This document shows, one piece after another, positions 26,124 to 34,846 of a stretch of DNA of 64,000 nt; positions within the stretch are counted from its first letter, which is position 1; every line of letters starts with the position of its first letter. A program made the translations under genes and the position numbers. This stretch comes from an uncultured Sulfitobacter sp. GTDB taxonomy: Bacteria; Pseudomonadota; Alphaproteobacteria; Rhodobacterales; Rhodobacteraceae. Under the pieces are notes generated by a model. That model saw only the letters and a list, made by a program, of their open reading frames with translations. It made no database searches and was not told the origin of the DNA. Location of the stretch: the NCBI GenBank assembly GCA_905182645.1, contig CAJJCJ010000005.1, positions 62,001-126,000 of the forward strand. Reading direction: 5' to 3'.

Positions 26124-27092
26124 ATGAAAATGAAAACACTCGGCACAGCATCCGTGCTTGCACTGACACTTGGCGCGACATCTGCATGGGCAGAATGTGG
26201 CGAAGTATCGATCACTGAAATGGACTGGGCGTCGTCACAGGTTGTGACTGCTGTATCTGCTTTCTTGATGGCACAAGGTCTTGGCTGCGACGTCCAGAAA
26301 GTTCCATCATCCACTGTTCCAGCGCTGACATCTTTGGCGGAAACTGGCGAACCAGACATCCTGACAGAAGTCTGGGCGAACTCCACACCATCATACGAGC
26401 CACTGCTTGCTGGCGGCAAATTGGTCGAACTGGGCAACGTATTGTCCGACGGCGGTGTCGAAGCTTGGTGGATCCCTGCGTATCTTGCAGAAACCAACCC
26501 AGAGCTGACAACATGGGAAGGCATCATCGCCAACCCAGACCTCGTTGGCGGCAAGTTCCACGATTGCCCATCGGGCTGGGCGTGTGACATCATCAACAAC
26601 AACAACCTGAACGCTGCTGACATTGACGACACCGGCCTTGAGCGCTTCCAGCACGGTTCTGGCGAAACATTGCAGGCGTCCATCGCGTCCGCATATGCCG
26701 ATAAAGCACCTTGGTTCGGCTATTACTGGGCGCCAACCGCCGTATTGGGCAAATACCCAATGGTGCGTGTTGAAGTGCCTGCATACGACGCAGACGCACA
26801 CGCATGTAACGGCGACGTTGATTGTGCGACACCAGGATTCTCCGCTTATCCGGCTGCCAAAGTTGTGACAGCAGCGTCCGCAGCATTCATCGCACGTGAA
26901 CCTGCTGCTGCGGCACTGATGGCCAACGTGACCTTCACAAACGCCCAAATGGGTGAAGTGCTGGCATGGCGTTTGGACAACAACGCGTCCAACGAAGAAG
27001 CTGCCGTGTACTTCTTGTCCACATACCAAGACGTATGGGCTGAATGGTTGGACGACGAAGCCAAAGCAAACCTGAGCGCACTGCTTAAGTAA
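26124..27092 (+). CDS. Betaine-type ABC transporter substrate-binding protein
   Basis: A 322-residue periplasmic protein with signal peptide ending TSAWAE and an OpuAC/ProX-type fold: ITEMDWASSQVVTAVSAFLM, EPDILTEVWANS, and many Trp/Tyr residues that could form the aromatic cage for quaternary amines. The start follows AGGGAGACTAACAAAA. Family ligands are glycine betaine, proline betaine, carnitine or similar zwitterions; the ligand here is not determined. It is the first gene of the importer-oxidoreductase operon. Confidence 0.9.
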   Translation: MKMKTLGTASVLALTLGATSAWAECGEVSITEMDWASSQVVTAVSAFLMAQGLGCDVQKVPSSTVPALTSLAETGEPDILTEVWANSTPSYEPLLAGGKLVELGNVLSDGGVEAWWIPAYLAETNPELTTWEGIIANPDLVGGKFHDCPSGWACDIINNNNLNAADIDDTGLERFQHGSGETLQASIASAYADKAPWFGYYWAPTAVLGKYPMVRVEVPAYDADAHACNGDVDCATPGFSAYPAAKVVTAASAAFIAREPAAAALMANVTFTNAQMGEVLAWRLDNNASNEEAAVYFLSTYQDVWAEWLDDEAKANLSALLK

Positions 27093-27109
27093 TCTGCTAA
27101 AACCAAAAA

Positions 27110-27142
27110 GACCCTTCCGCCCGCAACAGGTGCGGGAGGGTC
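27110..27142 (+). terminator. Hairpin between binding-protein and permease genes
   Basis: GACCCT with CCGCA-type sequence pairs with TGCGGGAGGGTC around CAACAGG, giving an imperfect GC-rich stem 17 nt after the stop. There is no strong U-run. Such intercistronic hairpins often raise the level of binding protein over permease by protecting the upstream mRNA, which is the likely role here. Confidence 0.55.
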
Positions 27143-27161
27143 ATCTATTTCAAGGGGAAGA

Positions 27162-28196
27162 ATGATGGCGTTTTATGAAGGACTGTTTCGGGTTTTAGGC
27201 TTGGAAGAATGGTGCGGAACAGGGGCGTCAGACGCCCCTCTTTCGATGGCGGATTTGTTGGCACAATCGGCTGGCGATGGTGCGGGTTCCGGTCCAGCAT
27301 TCCCATTCCCTTCGCTCGACAATCTTAATGAAAGCTGCGGAAACTTCGCGCAAACACGGGACCTGACCAAAGGCTTGGAAGACGCGTTCCTGTCAGCGAA
27401 AGACAGCATCAAAGCGGTGTTAGACCCGATCACCCAGCCGTTAAGCTGGTTGTTGGACGGCGCATTGTGGATGTTTGCTGTAATCCCTTGGTTTATCATG
27501 ATCCCAATTTTGGTGGCGATCGCATGGTGGGCATCACGGTCCATCGCAGTGACGGTCTTTGTCACCTTCGCAATTTTGCTTCTGGCCTTCGTCGATCACT
27601 ACGCTGTGGCGATGCAAACGCTCTCAATTATCTTTGTGTGCACAGGCATATCGATTCTGCTTGGGGTGCCAACGGGCATCGCGATGTCAAAATCTGATAG
27701 GCTGCAAAAAGCACTAGTTCCTGTCTTGGATCTTCTGCAAACACTGCCGACATTTGTGTACCTGATCCCGCTGATCTTCTTGTTTTCGGTCACAGAATCC
27801 AAACTCTATGGTATCGCGATTATTCTTTACGCCATCGTGCCTGTGATTCGTTTGACGGACCTTGGCATTCGATTGGTCGACAAAGACGTGATCGAGGCGG
27901 CCAATGCGTTTGGCATGTCGTCTAATCAGCGCCTTGCAAAAGTGGAGCTGCCGCTGGCGCTGCCTAATATTATGGCTGGTGTGAACCAGACCATTATGAT
28001 GTCGCTTGCCATGGTTGTGATCGCATCGCTGGTGTCTGCACCAGGGCTTGGCGTGAACGTACTGCGCGGTATTCGGAACCTCGAACTGGGTGTCGGAATT
28101 GTCGCTGGTATCGGTATTGTGCTGCTGGCCGTGATCCTTGATCGCGTGTCCAAAGCCGCACTGTCACGGGTCGATATGACCCATAAAACACATTAA
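27162..28196 (+). CDS. Betaine-type ABC transporter permease
   Basis: A 344-residue inner-membrane protein behind AAGGGGAAGA. About 120 N-terminal residues are soluble or poorly hydrophobic, then six or more membrane helices. LGVPTGIAMSKSDRL and the EAA loop IEAANAFGMSSNQRLAKVELPLALPNI identify a ProW/OpuAB-type permease that contacts the ATPase. The stop TAA shares its last base with an in-frame ATG of the next gene. Confidence 0.92.
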   Translation: MMAFYEGLFRVLGLEEWCGTGASDAPLSMADLLAQSAGDGAGSGPAFPFPSLDNLNESCGNFAQTRDLTKGLEDAFLSAKDSIKAVLDPITQPLSWLLDGALWMFAVIPWFIMIPILVAIAWWASRSIAVTVFVTFAILLLAFVDHYAVAMQTLSIIFVCTGISILLGVPTGIAMSKSDRLQKALVPVLDLLQTLPTFVYLIPLIFLFSVTESKLYGIAIILYAIVPVIRLTDLGIRLVDKDVIEAANAFGMSSNQRLAKVELPLALPNIMAGVNQTIMMSLAMVVIASLVSAPGLGVNVLRGIRNLELGVGIVAGIGIVLLAVILDRVSKAALSRVDMTHKTH

Positions 28197-28207
28197 TGGA
28201 GGCTGCG

Positions 28208-29245
28208 ATGACCGATAAAACACCTAAAGTCCGCTTGCGTGGCCTGTATAAAATCTTTGGCCCCAACCACAAAGACATGATGCAACATGTCCGCGCTGGG
28301 ATGGGCAAGCCAGAACTGCTGGAACAGCACAAGCACGTGCTGGGCCTGCAAGATATCAACGTCGATATGCAGGCGGGTGAAATCACCGTGGTAATGGGCC
28401 TGTCTGGGTCCGGTAAATCCACTCTGATCCGGCACCTGAACCGACTGATCGACCCGACCGCAGGCGAAATCATCGTCGACGGGATAGACGTGATGGGCCT
28501 GTCTGATGATGTGCTGCGCAAAATGCGTCAGGAAAAGATGTCGATGGTGTTCCAAAAGTTTGCGCTTTTGCCGCATCGGTCGGTGTTGCAGAACGCCGCA
28601 ATGGCGCTCGAAGTGCAAGGCGTTGACGAAAAGACACGCACAGCCGAGGGCATGAAATGGCTCGTGCGTGTGGGCCTTGATGGCTACGAACATCACTATC
28701 CAGCGCAGTTATCGGGTGGCATGCAACAACGTGTGGGCATCGCGCGCGCGCTGACTGCAAACACCGACATCATGCTGATGGACGAGGCGTTCTCTGCGCT
28801 TGATCCGCTTATCCGGACCGACATGCAAAACCTGCTGTTGGAACTGCAAGCAGAGCTGCACAAGACCATCGTCTTTATCACGCATGATCTCGACGAGGCG
28901 CTGAAACTGGCCGACCACCTTGTTATCCTCAAAGACGGCGCGGTCATTCAACAAGGTGAGCCGCAGGGCATCTTGATGAACCCGAGCGATCCGTACATCG
29001 AAGACTTTGTCTCAGACATCAACCGCTCGCGCGTGCTACGTGTGCAATCGGTGATGGAGCCTTTGAAAGGCACGAAGTTCGCAGGCGACGTGGATATCCG
29101 CGCTAACCTCGAAAGCCTGATCGCACGCTCCGAGGGCGACACTTCCTTGCATTACCGTGTGATGGATGGTGATGTGGCCGTAGGTGAACTTCACATGCGC
29201 GATCTGGTAAAAGCACTGGTGCCGCGTATCTCCTCAGCAGCATAG
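28208..29245 (+). CDS. Betaine-type ABC transporter ATP-binding protein
   Basis: The ATG at 28208 (MTDKTPKVRLRGLYKIFG) is favoured over 28196 because TGGAGGCTGCG precedes it; 345 aa. Walker A is GLSGSGKST, the signature is LSGGMQQRVGIARAL, Walker B is IMLMDEAFSALD, and the switch is FITHDLDEA. The extended C-terminus after the ATPase domain is in the position of the regulatory CBS region of ProV/OpuAA. It completes the importer. Confidence 0.93.
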   Translation: MTDKTPKVRLRGLYKIFGPNHKDMMQHVRAGMGKPELLEQHKHVLGLQDINVDMQAGEITVVMGLSGSGKSTLIRHLNRLIDPTAGEIIVDGIDVMGLSDDVLRKMRQEKMSMVFQKFALLPHRSVLQNAAMALEVQGVDEKTRTAEGMKWLVRVGLDGYEHHYPAQLSGGMQQRVGIARALTANTDIMLMDEAFSALDPLIRTDMQNLLLELQAELHKTIVFITHDLDEALKLADHLVILKDGAVIQQGEPQGILMNPSDPYIEDFVSDINRSRVLRVQSVMEPLKGTKFAGDVDIRANLESLIARSEGDTSLHYRVMDGDVAVGELHMRDLVKALVPRISSAA

Positions 29246-29252
29246 GCATGAC

Positions 29253-30452
29253 ATGACACAAAGCCCCGCCCACACATCATATGACGTGATTATTGTGGGC
29301 GGGGCGATGTACGGATCAAGCATCGCTTGGTTTCTTTCCAACCATCCCGATTTTGACGGAAGGGTCTTGGTCGTTGAACGCGATCCGACCTATGAATGGG
29401 CATCCACGTCCCACACGAATTCCTGCATCCGCCAGCAATTCAGCGTACCGATAAACATCAAGATCAGCCAGTTTGGCGCAGATTACGTTAAATCGTTCCG
29501 CGACCAAATGGGCGGCGACCCCCGCGTCCCCGATGTTGTGCTGCAATCGTTTGGCTACATGTATTTGGCCGACAGTGCCGCTGGCGCAGACGCCTTGCAA
29601 TCCGTGCAACAAATCCAAGCTGCCAATGGCGCGGGCACAAAACACATGACCGCCGCCCAGATCAAAGCCACATATCCTTTCTACAACATGGACGACATCG
29701 TTGCGGGCAATCACAACCTGATCGATGAAGGCTACTTTGACGGCAACACACTGTTTGATTGGTGGAAACGATCTGCGCGCGAACGCGGTGTTGAATACAT
29801 CCACAATTCAGTTGTCAGCATGACCAAAACAGAGACAACCGTGCAAAGCGTGACACTGGCCAGCGGCGAAACCGTCGCTTGCGGCTATGTCGTCAACGCA
29901 TCCGGTCCGCGCGCCGTTCTGACATCTCGCATGGTAGGCATCGAAATCCCGATCGAGCCGCGTAAGCGACATACTTTCATCTTTTCAGCCGCCGAAAAAC
30001 TGGACCGAGATCTGCCGCTTACAATCGACCCAAGCGGGGTGCATATGCGCAGTGACGGGCAGTATTATATGGCCGGATGCGCGCCCGATGACGATAGCGT
30101 CGTGGACTACAACGACTTCACCCCCGACCACACCATCTGGGAAGAAAAAGTCTGGCCGATCCTCGCCCACCGCGTGCCCGCGTTTGAGCGGATCAAGCTG
30201 ATGAATTCTTGGGTCGGGCATTATGCCTACAATACCTTTGACCAAAACGCGATCATCGGGGCGCACCCAGATGTGACCAATTTTATCTTTGCCAACGGGT
30301 TCTCTGGGCACGGGTTCCAACAATCCCCCGCCATGGGGCGCGGCATTGCGGAACTGATCGCAACGGACGATTACCAGACACTCGACCTGACACCGTTCAG
30401 TATCAACCGGATTATCGCAGGCGAAAAATTCCCCGAACAAGCCATCATCTAA
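29253..30452 (+). CDS. FAD-dependent oxidoreductase, DAO (sarcosine oxidase-like) family
   Basis: A 399-residue flavoenzyme with an N-terminal Rossmann motif DVIIVGGAMYGSSIAWFL and a DAO-fold substrate domain ending NGFSGHGFQQSPAMGRGIAELI. Relatives oxidise or demethylate secondary and N-methyl amines and D-amino acids. It starts 7 nt after the ATPase gene, so the imported compound is probably its substrate or a precursor of it (inference). Confidence 0.87.
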   Translation: MTQSPAHTSYDVIIVGGAMYGSSIAWFLSNHPDFDGRVLVVERDPTYEWASTSHTNSCIRQQFSVPINIKISQFGADYVKSFRDQMGGDPRVPDVVLQSFGYMYLADSAAGADALQSVQQIQAANGAGTKHMTAAQIKATYPFYNMDDIVAGNHNLIDEGYFDGNTLFDWWKRSARERGVEYIHNSVVSMTKTETTVQSVTLASGETVACGYVVNASGPRAVLTSRMVGIEIPIEPRKRHTFIFSAAEKLDRDLPLTIDPSGVHMRSDGQYYMAGCAPDDDSVVDYNDFTPDHTIWEEKVWPILAHRVPAFERIKLMNSWVGHYAYNTFDQNAIIGAHPDVTNFIFANGFSGHGFQQSPAMGRGIAELIATDDYQTLDLTPFSINRIIAGEKFPEQAII

Positions 30453-30467
30453 GCGACAGGAAACATC

Positions 30468-31304
30468 ATGAAAAAACTCGTACTCACTGGGGCAGCAGGC
30501 GCGCTGGGCTCTCAACTTCGCAAACCCTTGGCCGCAATGTGCGACACGTTTGTGTCCACTGATCTGGCCGAAAGCCTCGACAATCTGGGCCGCAATGAGA
30601 CTTATGTTAAGGCGGATGTGTCCGACCTTGCAGCGATGGAATCTCTGCTCAAAGGCGCCGACATGGTGATCCACTTCGGCGCCATCGCAGACGAGGCCCC
30701 TTGGGACGATATCCTGCAATCCAACATCATCGGGGCTTATAACGTGTGGGAGGCCGCCTACCGGAACGGCGTCAAACGGGTGGTCTATGCGTCATCGGTA
30801 CACGCGGTTGGGATGCATCTGAAAACCGACACCATCGGCCTTGATGTATCGCACCGCCCTGACACATATTACGGTCTGGCAAAATGTTTCGCCGAAGATC
30901 TTGCATCGCTGTATTGGGACAAACGCGGCATTGAGTCCGTCTGCATGCGCATCTTTTCTGCCGCACCACCGACCAACGCGCGGTCCATCGGCACGTGGCT
31001 GTCGACAGACGACTTGATCCACCTCGTGGAACGGTCCGTCAACAGCCCCGTCGTGGGGTTCACCACCGTTTACGGCATCTCAAACAACGACCGCGCAGTG
31101 GTCGACAATACCAAAGCAGGGCATCTGGGCTACCGACCAAAAGACAACGCCGAAGACTTCGCCACGGATGTCTTCGTGTCCACCCCGCCGCTCGACAACA
31201 AAGACCCTGCCAATCTGTGCATCGGCGGGCCATTTGCGACTGTTAAATTGGGCAACTCCGGTGTAGCGGGTATCAAAGCCATGAACACAGACGGAGACAG
31301 CTAA
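30468..31304 (+). CDS. NAD(P)-dependent epimerase/dehydratase, uronate dehydrogenase-like
   Basis: An extended SDR of 278 aa. The cofactor motif is LTGAAGALGSQL, and YYGLAKCFAEDL supplies the catalytic Tyr and Lys, with Ser in YASSVHAVG. Its closest recognised pattern is uronate dehydrogenase, but co-transcription with a betaine-type importer and two flavoenzymes argues for another alcohol or aldehyde substrate. It shares one base with the next gene (TAATG). Confidence 0.83.
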   Translation: MKKLVLTGAAGALGSQLRKPLAAMCDTFVSTDLAESLDNLGRNETYVKADVSDLAAMESLLKGADMVIHFGAIADEAPWDDILQSNIIGAYNVWEAAYRNGVKRVVYASSVHAVGMHLKTDTIGLDVSHRPDTYYGLAKCFAEDLASLYWDKRGIESVCMRIFSAAPPTNARSIGTWLSTDDLIHLVERSVNSPVVGFTTVYGISNNDRAVVDNTKAGHLGYRPKDNAEDFATDVFVSTPPLDNKDPANLCIGGPFATVKLGNSGVAGIKAMNTDGDS

Positions 31305-32392
31305 TGTCCGCACTTTTCGAGCCGCTTAAGATCAAAGACATCACGCTGCGCAATCGCATCGGGATGGGGCCAATGTGCCAATATTCGTCCAATGACGGTG
31401 TGGCGACCGATTGGCACATGGCCCATATCGGTGGCGTCGCCATGGGCGGCACGGGCCTGATCATCGCAGAGGCCACGGCCGTTACACCGGACGGACGGAT
31501 CACACCGGGCTGTGCTGGGCTTTGGAACGACGCACAAGTCGCAGCCATAGCGCCGGTAAACGCATTTGCGAAATCCTGTGGCGCTGTTATCGGCGTGCAG
31601 ATCGGGCATGCGGGGCGCAAGGCATCTGCTGCACGGCCATGGGATGGTGGCACACATTTGCCCGATGACAATGGCGGCTGGCCGATTGTTGGCCCCACAG
31701 ATGACGTGTTCGACAAAGACGGCACGCGATTGAACAAAGCCCCATCTGCCATGTCCATCGCGGATATCCAAGCCATGACAGCCAGCTTTGTTGCGGCGGC
31801 AAAACGGTCGCTGGACGCAGGCTACGAGCTATTAGAAATCCACGGCGCGCACGGCTATCTGCTGCACAGCTTTTTCACGCCGTTGGTCAACACACGGACC
31901 GACGCATACGGCGGCGATTTTGAAGGGCGCTCGCGGTTCATGCGCGAAACCGTGGCTGCCGTGCGCGAGGTCTGGCCAGAACGCCTACCGCTCGCAGTGC
32001 GCCTGTCCGTCACAGATTGGATCGACGGCGGCTTGACTATTTACGACAACATCCAAATGGCCACGGCCCTGCGCGATCTTGGCGTAGATATGATTGACTG
32101 TTCAGGTGGTGGGGCGACACCTGCCGCGCGGGCCTCGATTGGCACACGGACGGCTGATCAGGTCGGCATGGCGGCACAGCTTCGCCGCGAAACGGGTGTC
32201 ATCACTGCCGCAGTCGGCTGCATCACAGACGCAAAACAAGCCGAGAAAATCATCGCATCAGGTCAGGCAGACATCGCATTGATGGCACGCGAGCATATGC
32301 GCGACCCACATGTGGCGCTGCGCACGGCCCGCGAACTTGGCGTTGATCCCAAGCCGCATTTGCCGCAGCAATACGGGTTCTATATGAATTAA
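31304..32392 (+). CDS. NADH:flavin oxidoreductase, old yellow enzyme family (YqjM/NamA-like)
   Basis: A 362-residue FMN TIM-barrel enzyme: LFEPLKIKDITLRNRIGMGPM at the N-terminus, IGHAGRKAS, EIHGAHGYLLHSFFTPL with the His-x-x-His-type active site, and the C-terminal GQADIALMAREHMRDPH. Members reduce activated C=C bonds or, in the dehydrogenase branch, demethylate amines. It is the last gene of the importer operon and ends converging on the DMT pair with a 4-nt overlap. Confidence 0.88.
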   Translation: MSALFEPLKIKDITLRNRIGMGPMCQYSSNDGVATDWHMAHIGGVAMGGTGLIIAEATAVTPDGRITPGCAGLWNDAQVAAIAPVNAFAKSCGAVIGVQIGHAGRKASAARPWDGGTHLPDDNGGWPIVGPTDDVFDKDGTRLNKAPSAMSIADIQAMTASFVAAAKRSLDAGYELLEIHGAHGYLLHSFFTPLVNTRTDAYGGDFEGRSRFMRETVAAVREVWPERLPLAVRLSVTDWIDGGLTIYDNIQMATALRDLGVDMIDCSGGGATPAARASIGTRTADQVGMAAQLRRETGVITAAVGCITDAKQAEKIIASGQADIALMAREHMRDPHVALRTARELGVDPKPHLPQQYGFYMN

Positions 32393-32835
32393 CCCTTGGC
32401 CTTGGCGGTGCGGGTGACCCACATGCCGCCAAGGATCAAAGCGACCCCAAGGGCGCGCGCCCAAAGCTGCCCTTGCACACCCATGGCGATATCAATTGCG
32501 ACACCAGAAATCATCTGGCCCGCGATAATTAACATGGCGGTTTGGGCTGCCCCAATCCGGTTAATCGCCCATGATCCCGCGGCAATAAACAGCACACCAA
32601 TCGGTCCACCCAAAAATGCCCACCACGGGGCATCCAGCGGGGCGCCACCAAACAAACCGTCATCAAACAGGCTGCTGGCCAGCAGCGCAATCAAACTGAC
32701 AAACGCCAACCCGACAATGTGATTCCAAAACGACGATTCCCACGCGTTGGTGGACAGGGCCAACCGGCCATTCAACTGGCGGCTAAGGCCCACCAATAAG
32801 CCCGCGCCAATGGCAAGGATGATGAATAAACTCAT
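32389..32835 (-). CDS. DMT-superfamily (DUF606/YdcZ) membrane protein, second of a pair
   Basis: A 148-residue protein with five hydrophobic segments and the DUF606 pattern GLLVGLSRQLNGRLALST, WWAFLGGPIGVLF and GAAQTAMLIIAGQM. Such half-size transporters often work as two-gene pairs; its start overlaps the stop of its partner by 4 nt. The substrate is unknown. Confidence 0.8.
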   Translation of the reverse strand: MSLFIILAIGAGLLVGLSRQLNGRLALSTNAWESSFWNHIVGLAFVSLIALLASSLFDDGLFGGAPLDAPWWAFLGGPIGVLFIAAGSWAINRIGAAQTAMLIIAGQMISGVAIDIAMGVQGQLWARALGVALILGGMWVTRTAKAKG

Positions 32836-33296
32836 GGGGCGCTCCCGTAGAAAATCAGGATCAGCGCGCCAGCCGTAATCAACGCGAGCCCCGCAAAGTC
32901 ACGCCACCCAGGCATCCGTTGCGCCATTTCAAACAGGCCCTTAGCGTCAGCAAACAATGAAAACACGATCTGCCCGGCAAGACCCAATGCGATGGTGCCA
33001 GACAGCGCCAGCGCCGAATTCATCGCAGCAGACGTGGCAACCACCGTCAAACCACCCGATACGCCGCCCAAATATGCCCAAAGTGGCGGGCGCTTTGATG
33101 CGGCGCGGGTAGGGCGCAGCGTAAGCAAGATCAAAATAGCCAGCACAGTGCCCGTCAAATGCGGGACCCAGCTGGAAAACAACAAGGTGCCATATTGGGC
33201 CAATGTGCCGTTTGTAAGCAGCATTAAAGTGATCAAACCACCAGCGGCAAACGCGCCAAGATAGTGGATGAAACGGGGGGGATTATCTGTAGACAT
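32832..33296 (-). CDS. DMT-superfamily (DUF606/YdcZ) membrane protein, first of a pair
   Basis: About 154 aa with five membrane segments; PPLWAYLGGVSGGLTVV and GTIALGLAGQIVFSLFAD match the partner's architecture. The start could be 33296 (MSTDNPPRF) or 33305; no clear ribosome site decides. Together with the downstream gene it probably forms a heteromeric small-molecule transporter. Confidence 0.78.
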   Translation of the reverse strand: MSTDNPPRFIHYLGAFAAGGLITLMLLTNGTLAQYGTLLFSSWVPHLTGTVLAILILLTLRPTRAASKRPPLWAYLGGVSGGLTVVATSAAMNSALALSGTIALGLAGQIVFSLFADAKGLFEMAQRMPGWRDFAGLALITAGALILIFYGSAP

Positions 33297-33339
33297 GGGG
33301 GACATGTGACGGGGTGTGCGGCCAATTGCAAACGGCTTG

Positions 33340-33367
33340 TTGACTCTGCGCGCACCCCGCTTATAAG
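33340..33367 (+). promoter_or_regulatory. Sigma-70-type promoter of rpsD
   Basis: TTGACT at 33340-33345, a 16-nt spacer, and TATAAG at 33362-33367 form a near-consensus housekeeping promoter about 115 nt upstream of rpsD. Expected transcription start is near 33375, leaving a leader of roughly 105 nt with a small TGCGG/CCGCA hairpin. Confidence 0.6.
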
Positions 33368-33481
33368 CCTCAGTTCATTGGTGTTGGTGGACCTTGCAAA
33401 AGGAACCCTGTCATTGCGGCAAAATCCGCAAAAAGGACAACGCCCTTCACGCCGCAAGGCACCTTAGAAGGAGATCAGCGT

Positions 33482-34102
33482 ATGACTAAACGTACCGCTG
33501 CCAAATATAAAATTGACCGTCGCATGGGCGAAAACATCTGGGGCCGTCCTAAATCCCCAGTGAATCGCCGCGAATATGGCCCAGGCCAGCACGGTCAGCG
33601 CCGTAAAGGTAAATTGTCCGACTTCGGTCTGCAGTTGCGCGCCAAGCAGAAGCTTAAAGGCTACTATGGCGACCTGACTGAAAAGCAATTCCGCCGCGTC
33701 TTTACAGAAGCTGAACGCGTAAAAGGCGATACAGGTGAGAACCTTGTAGGTCTGCTGGAGCGTCGTCTGGACGCTGTTGTTTACCGTGCTAAGTTCGTGC
33801 CAACAGTATTTGCTGCACGCCAGTTCGTGAACCACGGCCACGTGGAAGTGAACGGCAAAAAAGTGAACATCCCATCCTACCGCGTGAAAGAAGGCGACAT
33901 CATTTCCGTGCGCCAGAAATCCAAGCAGATGGAACTCGTTTTGATCGCTATTCAGCTGCCAGAGCGCGACGTGCCTGACTACATGGACGTTGATCACTCC
34001 AAGCTGACAGCGACATTCACACGCACACCAACACTCGGCGACGTACCGTACCCAGTGACTATGGAACCAAATCTGGTCGTGGAATTCTACGCCAAGAACT
34101 AA
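33482..34102 (+). CDS. rpsD: 30S ribosomal protein S4
   Basis: A 206-residue primary 16S rRNA-binding protein needed early in 30S assembly. It begins [20 protein letters not shown], contains [14 protein letters not shown] and the S4 RNA-binding domain [36 protein letters not shown]. An AAGGAGATCAGCGT site and a good promoter precede it and a terminator follows, so it is monocistronic here. Confidence 0.98.
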   Translation: MTKRTAAKYKIDRRMGENIWGRPKSPVNRREYGPGQHGQRRKGKLSDFGLQLRAKQKLKGYYGDLTEKQFRRVFTEAERVKGDTGENLVGLLERRLDAVVYRAKFVPTVFAARQFVNHGHVEVNGKKVNIPSYRVKEGDIISVRQKSKQMELVLIAIQLPERDVPDYMDVDHSKLTATFTRTPTLGDVPYPVTMEPNLVVEFYAKN

Positions 34103-34126
34103 TCAGTTCTGGCCGATCCAAATACG

Positions 34127-34157
34127 AAAGGGCTGCACCTCGGTGCGGCCCTTTTGC
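34127..34157 (+). terminator. Rho-independent terminator of rpsD
   Basis: AAAGGGC-TGCACC pairs with GGTGC-GGCCCTTTT around TC, 24 nt after the rpsD stop, with a short T-run at the end of the stem. Confidence 0.8.
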
Positions 34158-34213
34158 GTTTGTGGTGGGCTGCTGAATTGTCTGCTTTTAAGTGGAGAGG
34201 GCAGTTTCTGCGC

Positions 34214-34663
34214 CTAGTCAAAAATACTGCCAAGGTTTTCAACAATGCTAATAAGCAAAGCTATGCCGCAGATTAGGATTGCTAACCAAAAAACATATTG
34301 CATAACAAATGCTGATAGGCCGATACCGACAGCAAGATACGATAGTCGATGTGGTTCGTTTCGGTATAATCCGACATCGCCAAGCATCACTGCTAACCCT
34401 GCAGCGCAGAGTGCCACAATTGTAGCGAGTTGACCAAAATCCTGCGGGGGCGGTGTGGGTTTTGGTGCTGGCTCCCCTGACAATGCACGCGCAGCTGATT
34501 GTTTAATGTCTGCGGCGATCTCAACTATGACAGAACCAGTACTCTGTGCTTGCGGCTCAAAAAAAGTAGAAAGTTGATTCAGGATAACGATGAGGCTTGC
34601 GATGCCTAGCAGAAATCCTATCAACCCATATTTTGTAGGTTTCTCTATTGCTATTTTTTGCAC
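34214..34663 (-). CDS. Small multi-spanning inner-membrane protein of unknown function
   Basis: I place the start at GTG 34663 (VQKIAIEKPTKYGLIGF), since AGGAG lies 7 nt upstream; the track adds 26 residues that look non-coding. The resulting 149 aa have one N-terminal helix, a soluble loop rich in Pro and Ala (EPAPKPTPPPQDFG), and three C-terminal helices. This resembles the general plan of small YidI-type membrane proteins, but I do not recognise a function. It lies alone between rpsD and the acetyltransferase gene. Confidence 0.65.
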   Translation of the reverse strand: MQKIAIEKPTKYGLIGFLLGIASLIVILNQLSTFFEPQAQSTGSVIVEIAADIKQSAARALSGEPAPKPTPPPQDFGQLATIVALCAAGLAVMLGDVGLYRNEPHRLSYLAVGIGLSAFVMQYVFWLAILICGIALLISIVENLGSIFD

Positions 34664-34846
34664 AACAATACTCCTTTGGCGTTCTACTGTGTTCAAATAG
34701 ATGACTGAAATGTCCAAAATATGGCATCTAAGGTTAAACAATATCCCAGCCAGTTCCAGTGCCTCATTCTAGATAAAGCGTAAAAGCAGTCATTGCTGAC
34801 CAACGAAGCAACATGCAGTTTGGCCATAAAACCACCTGATGTTCTC

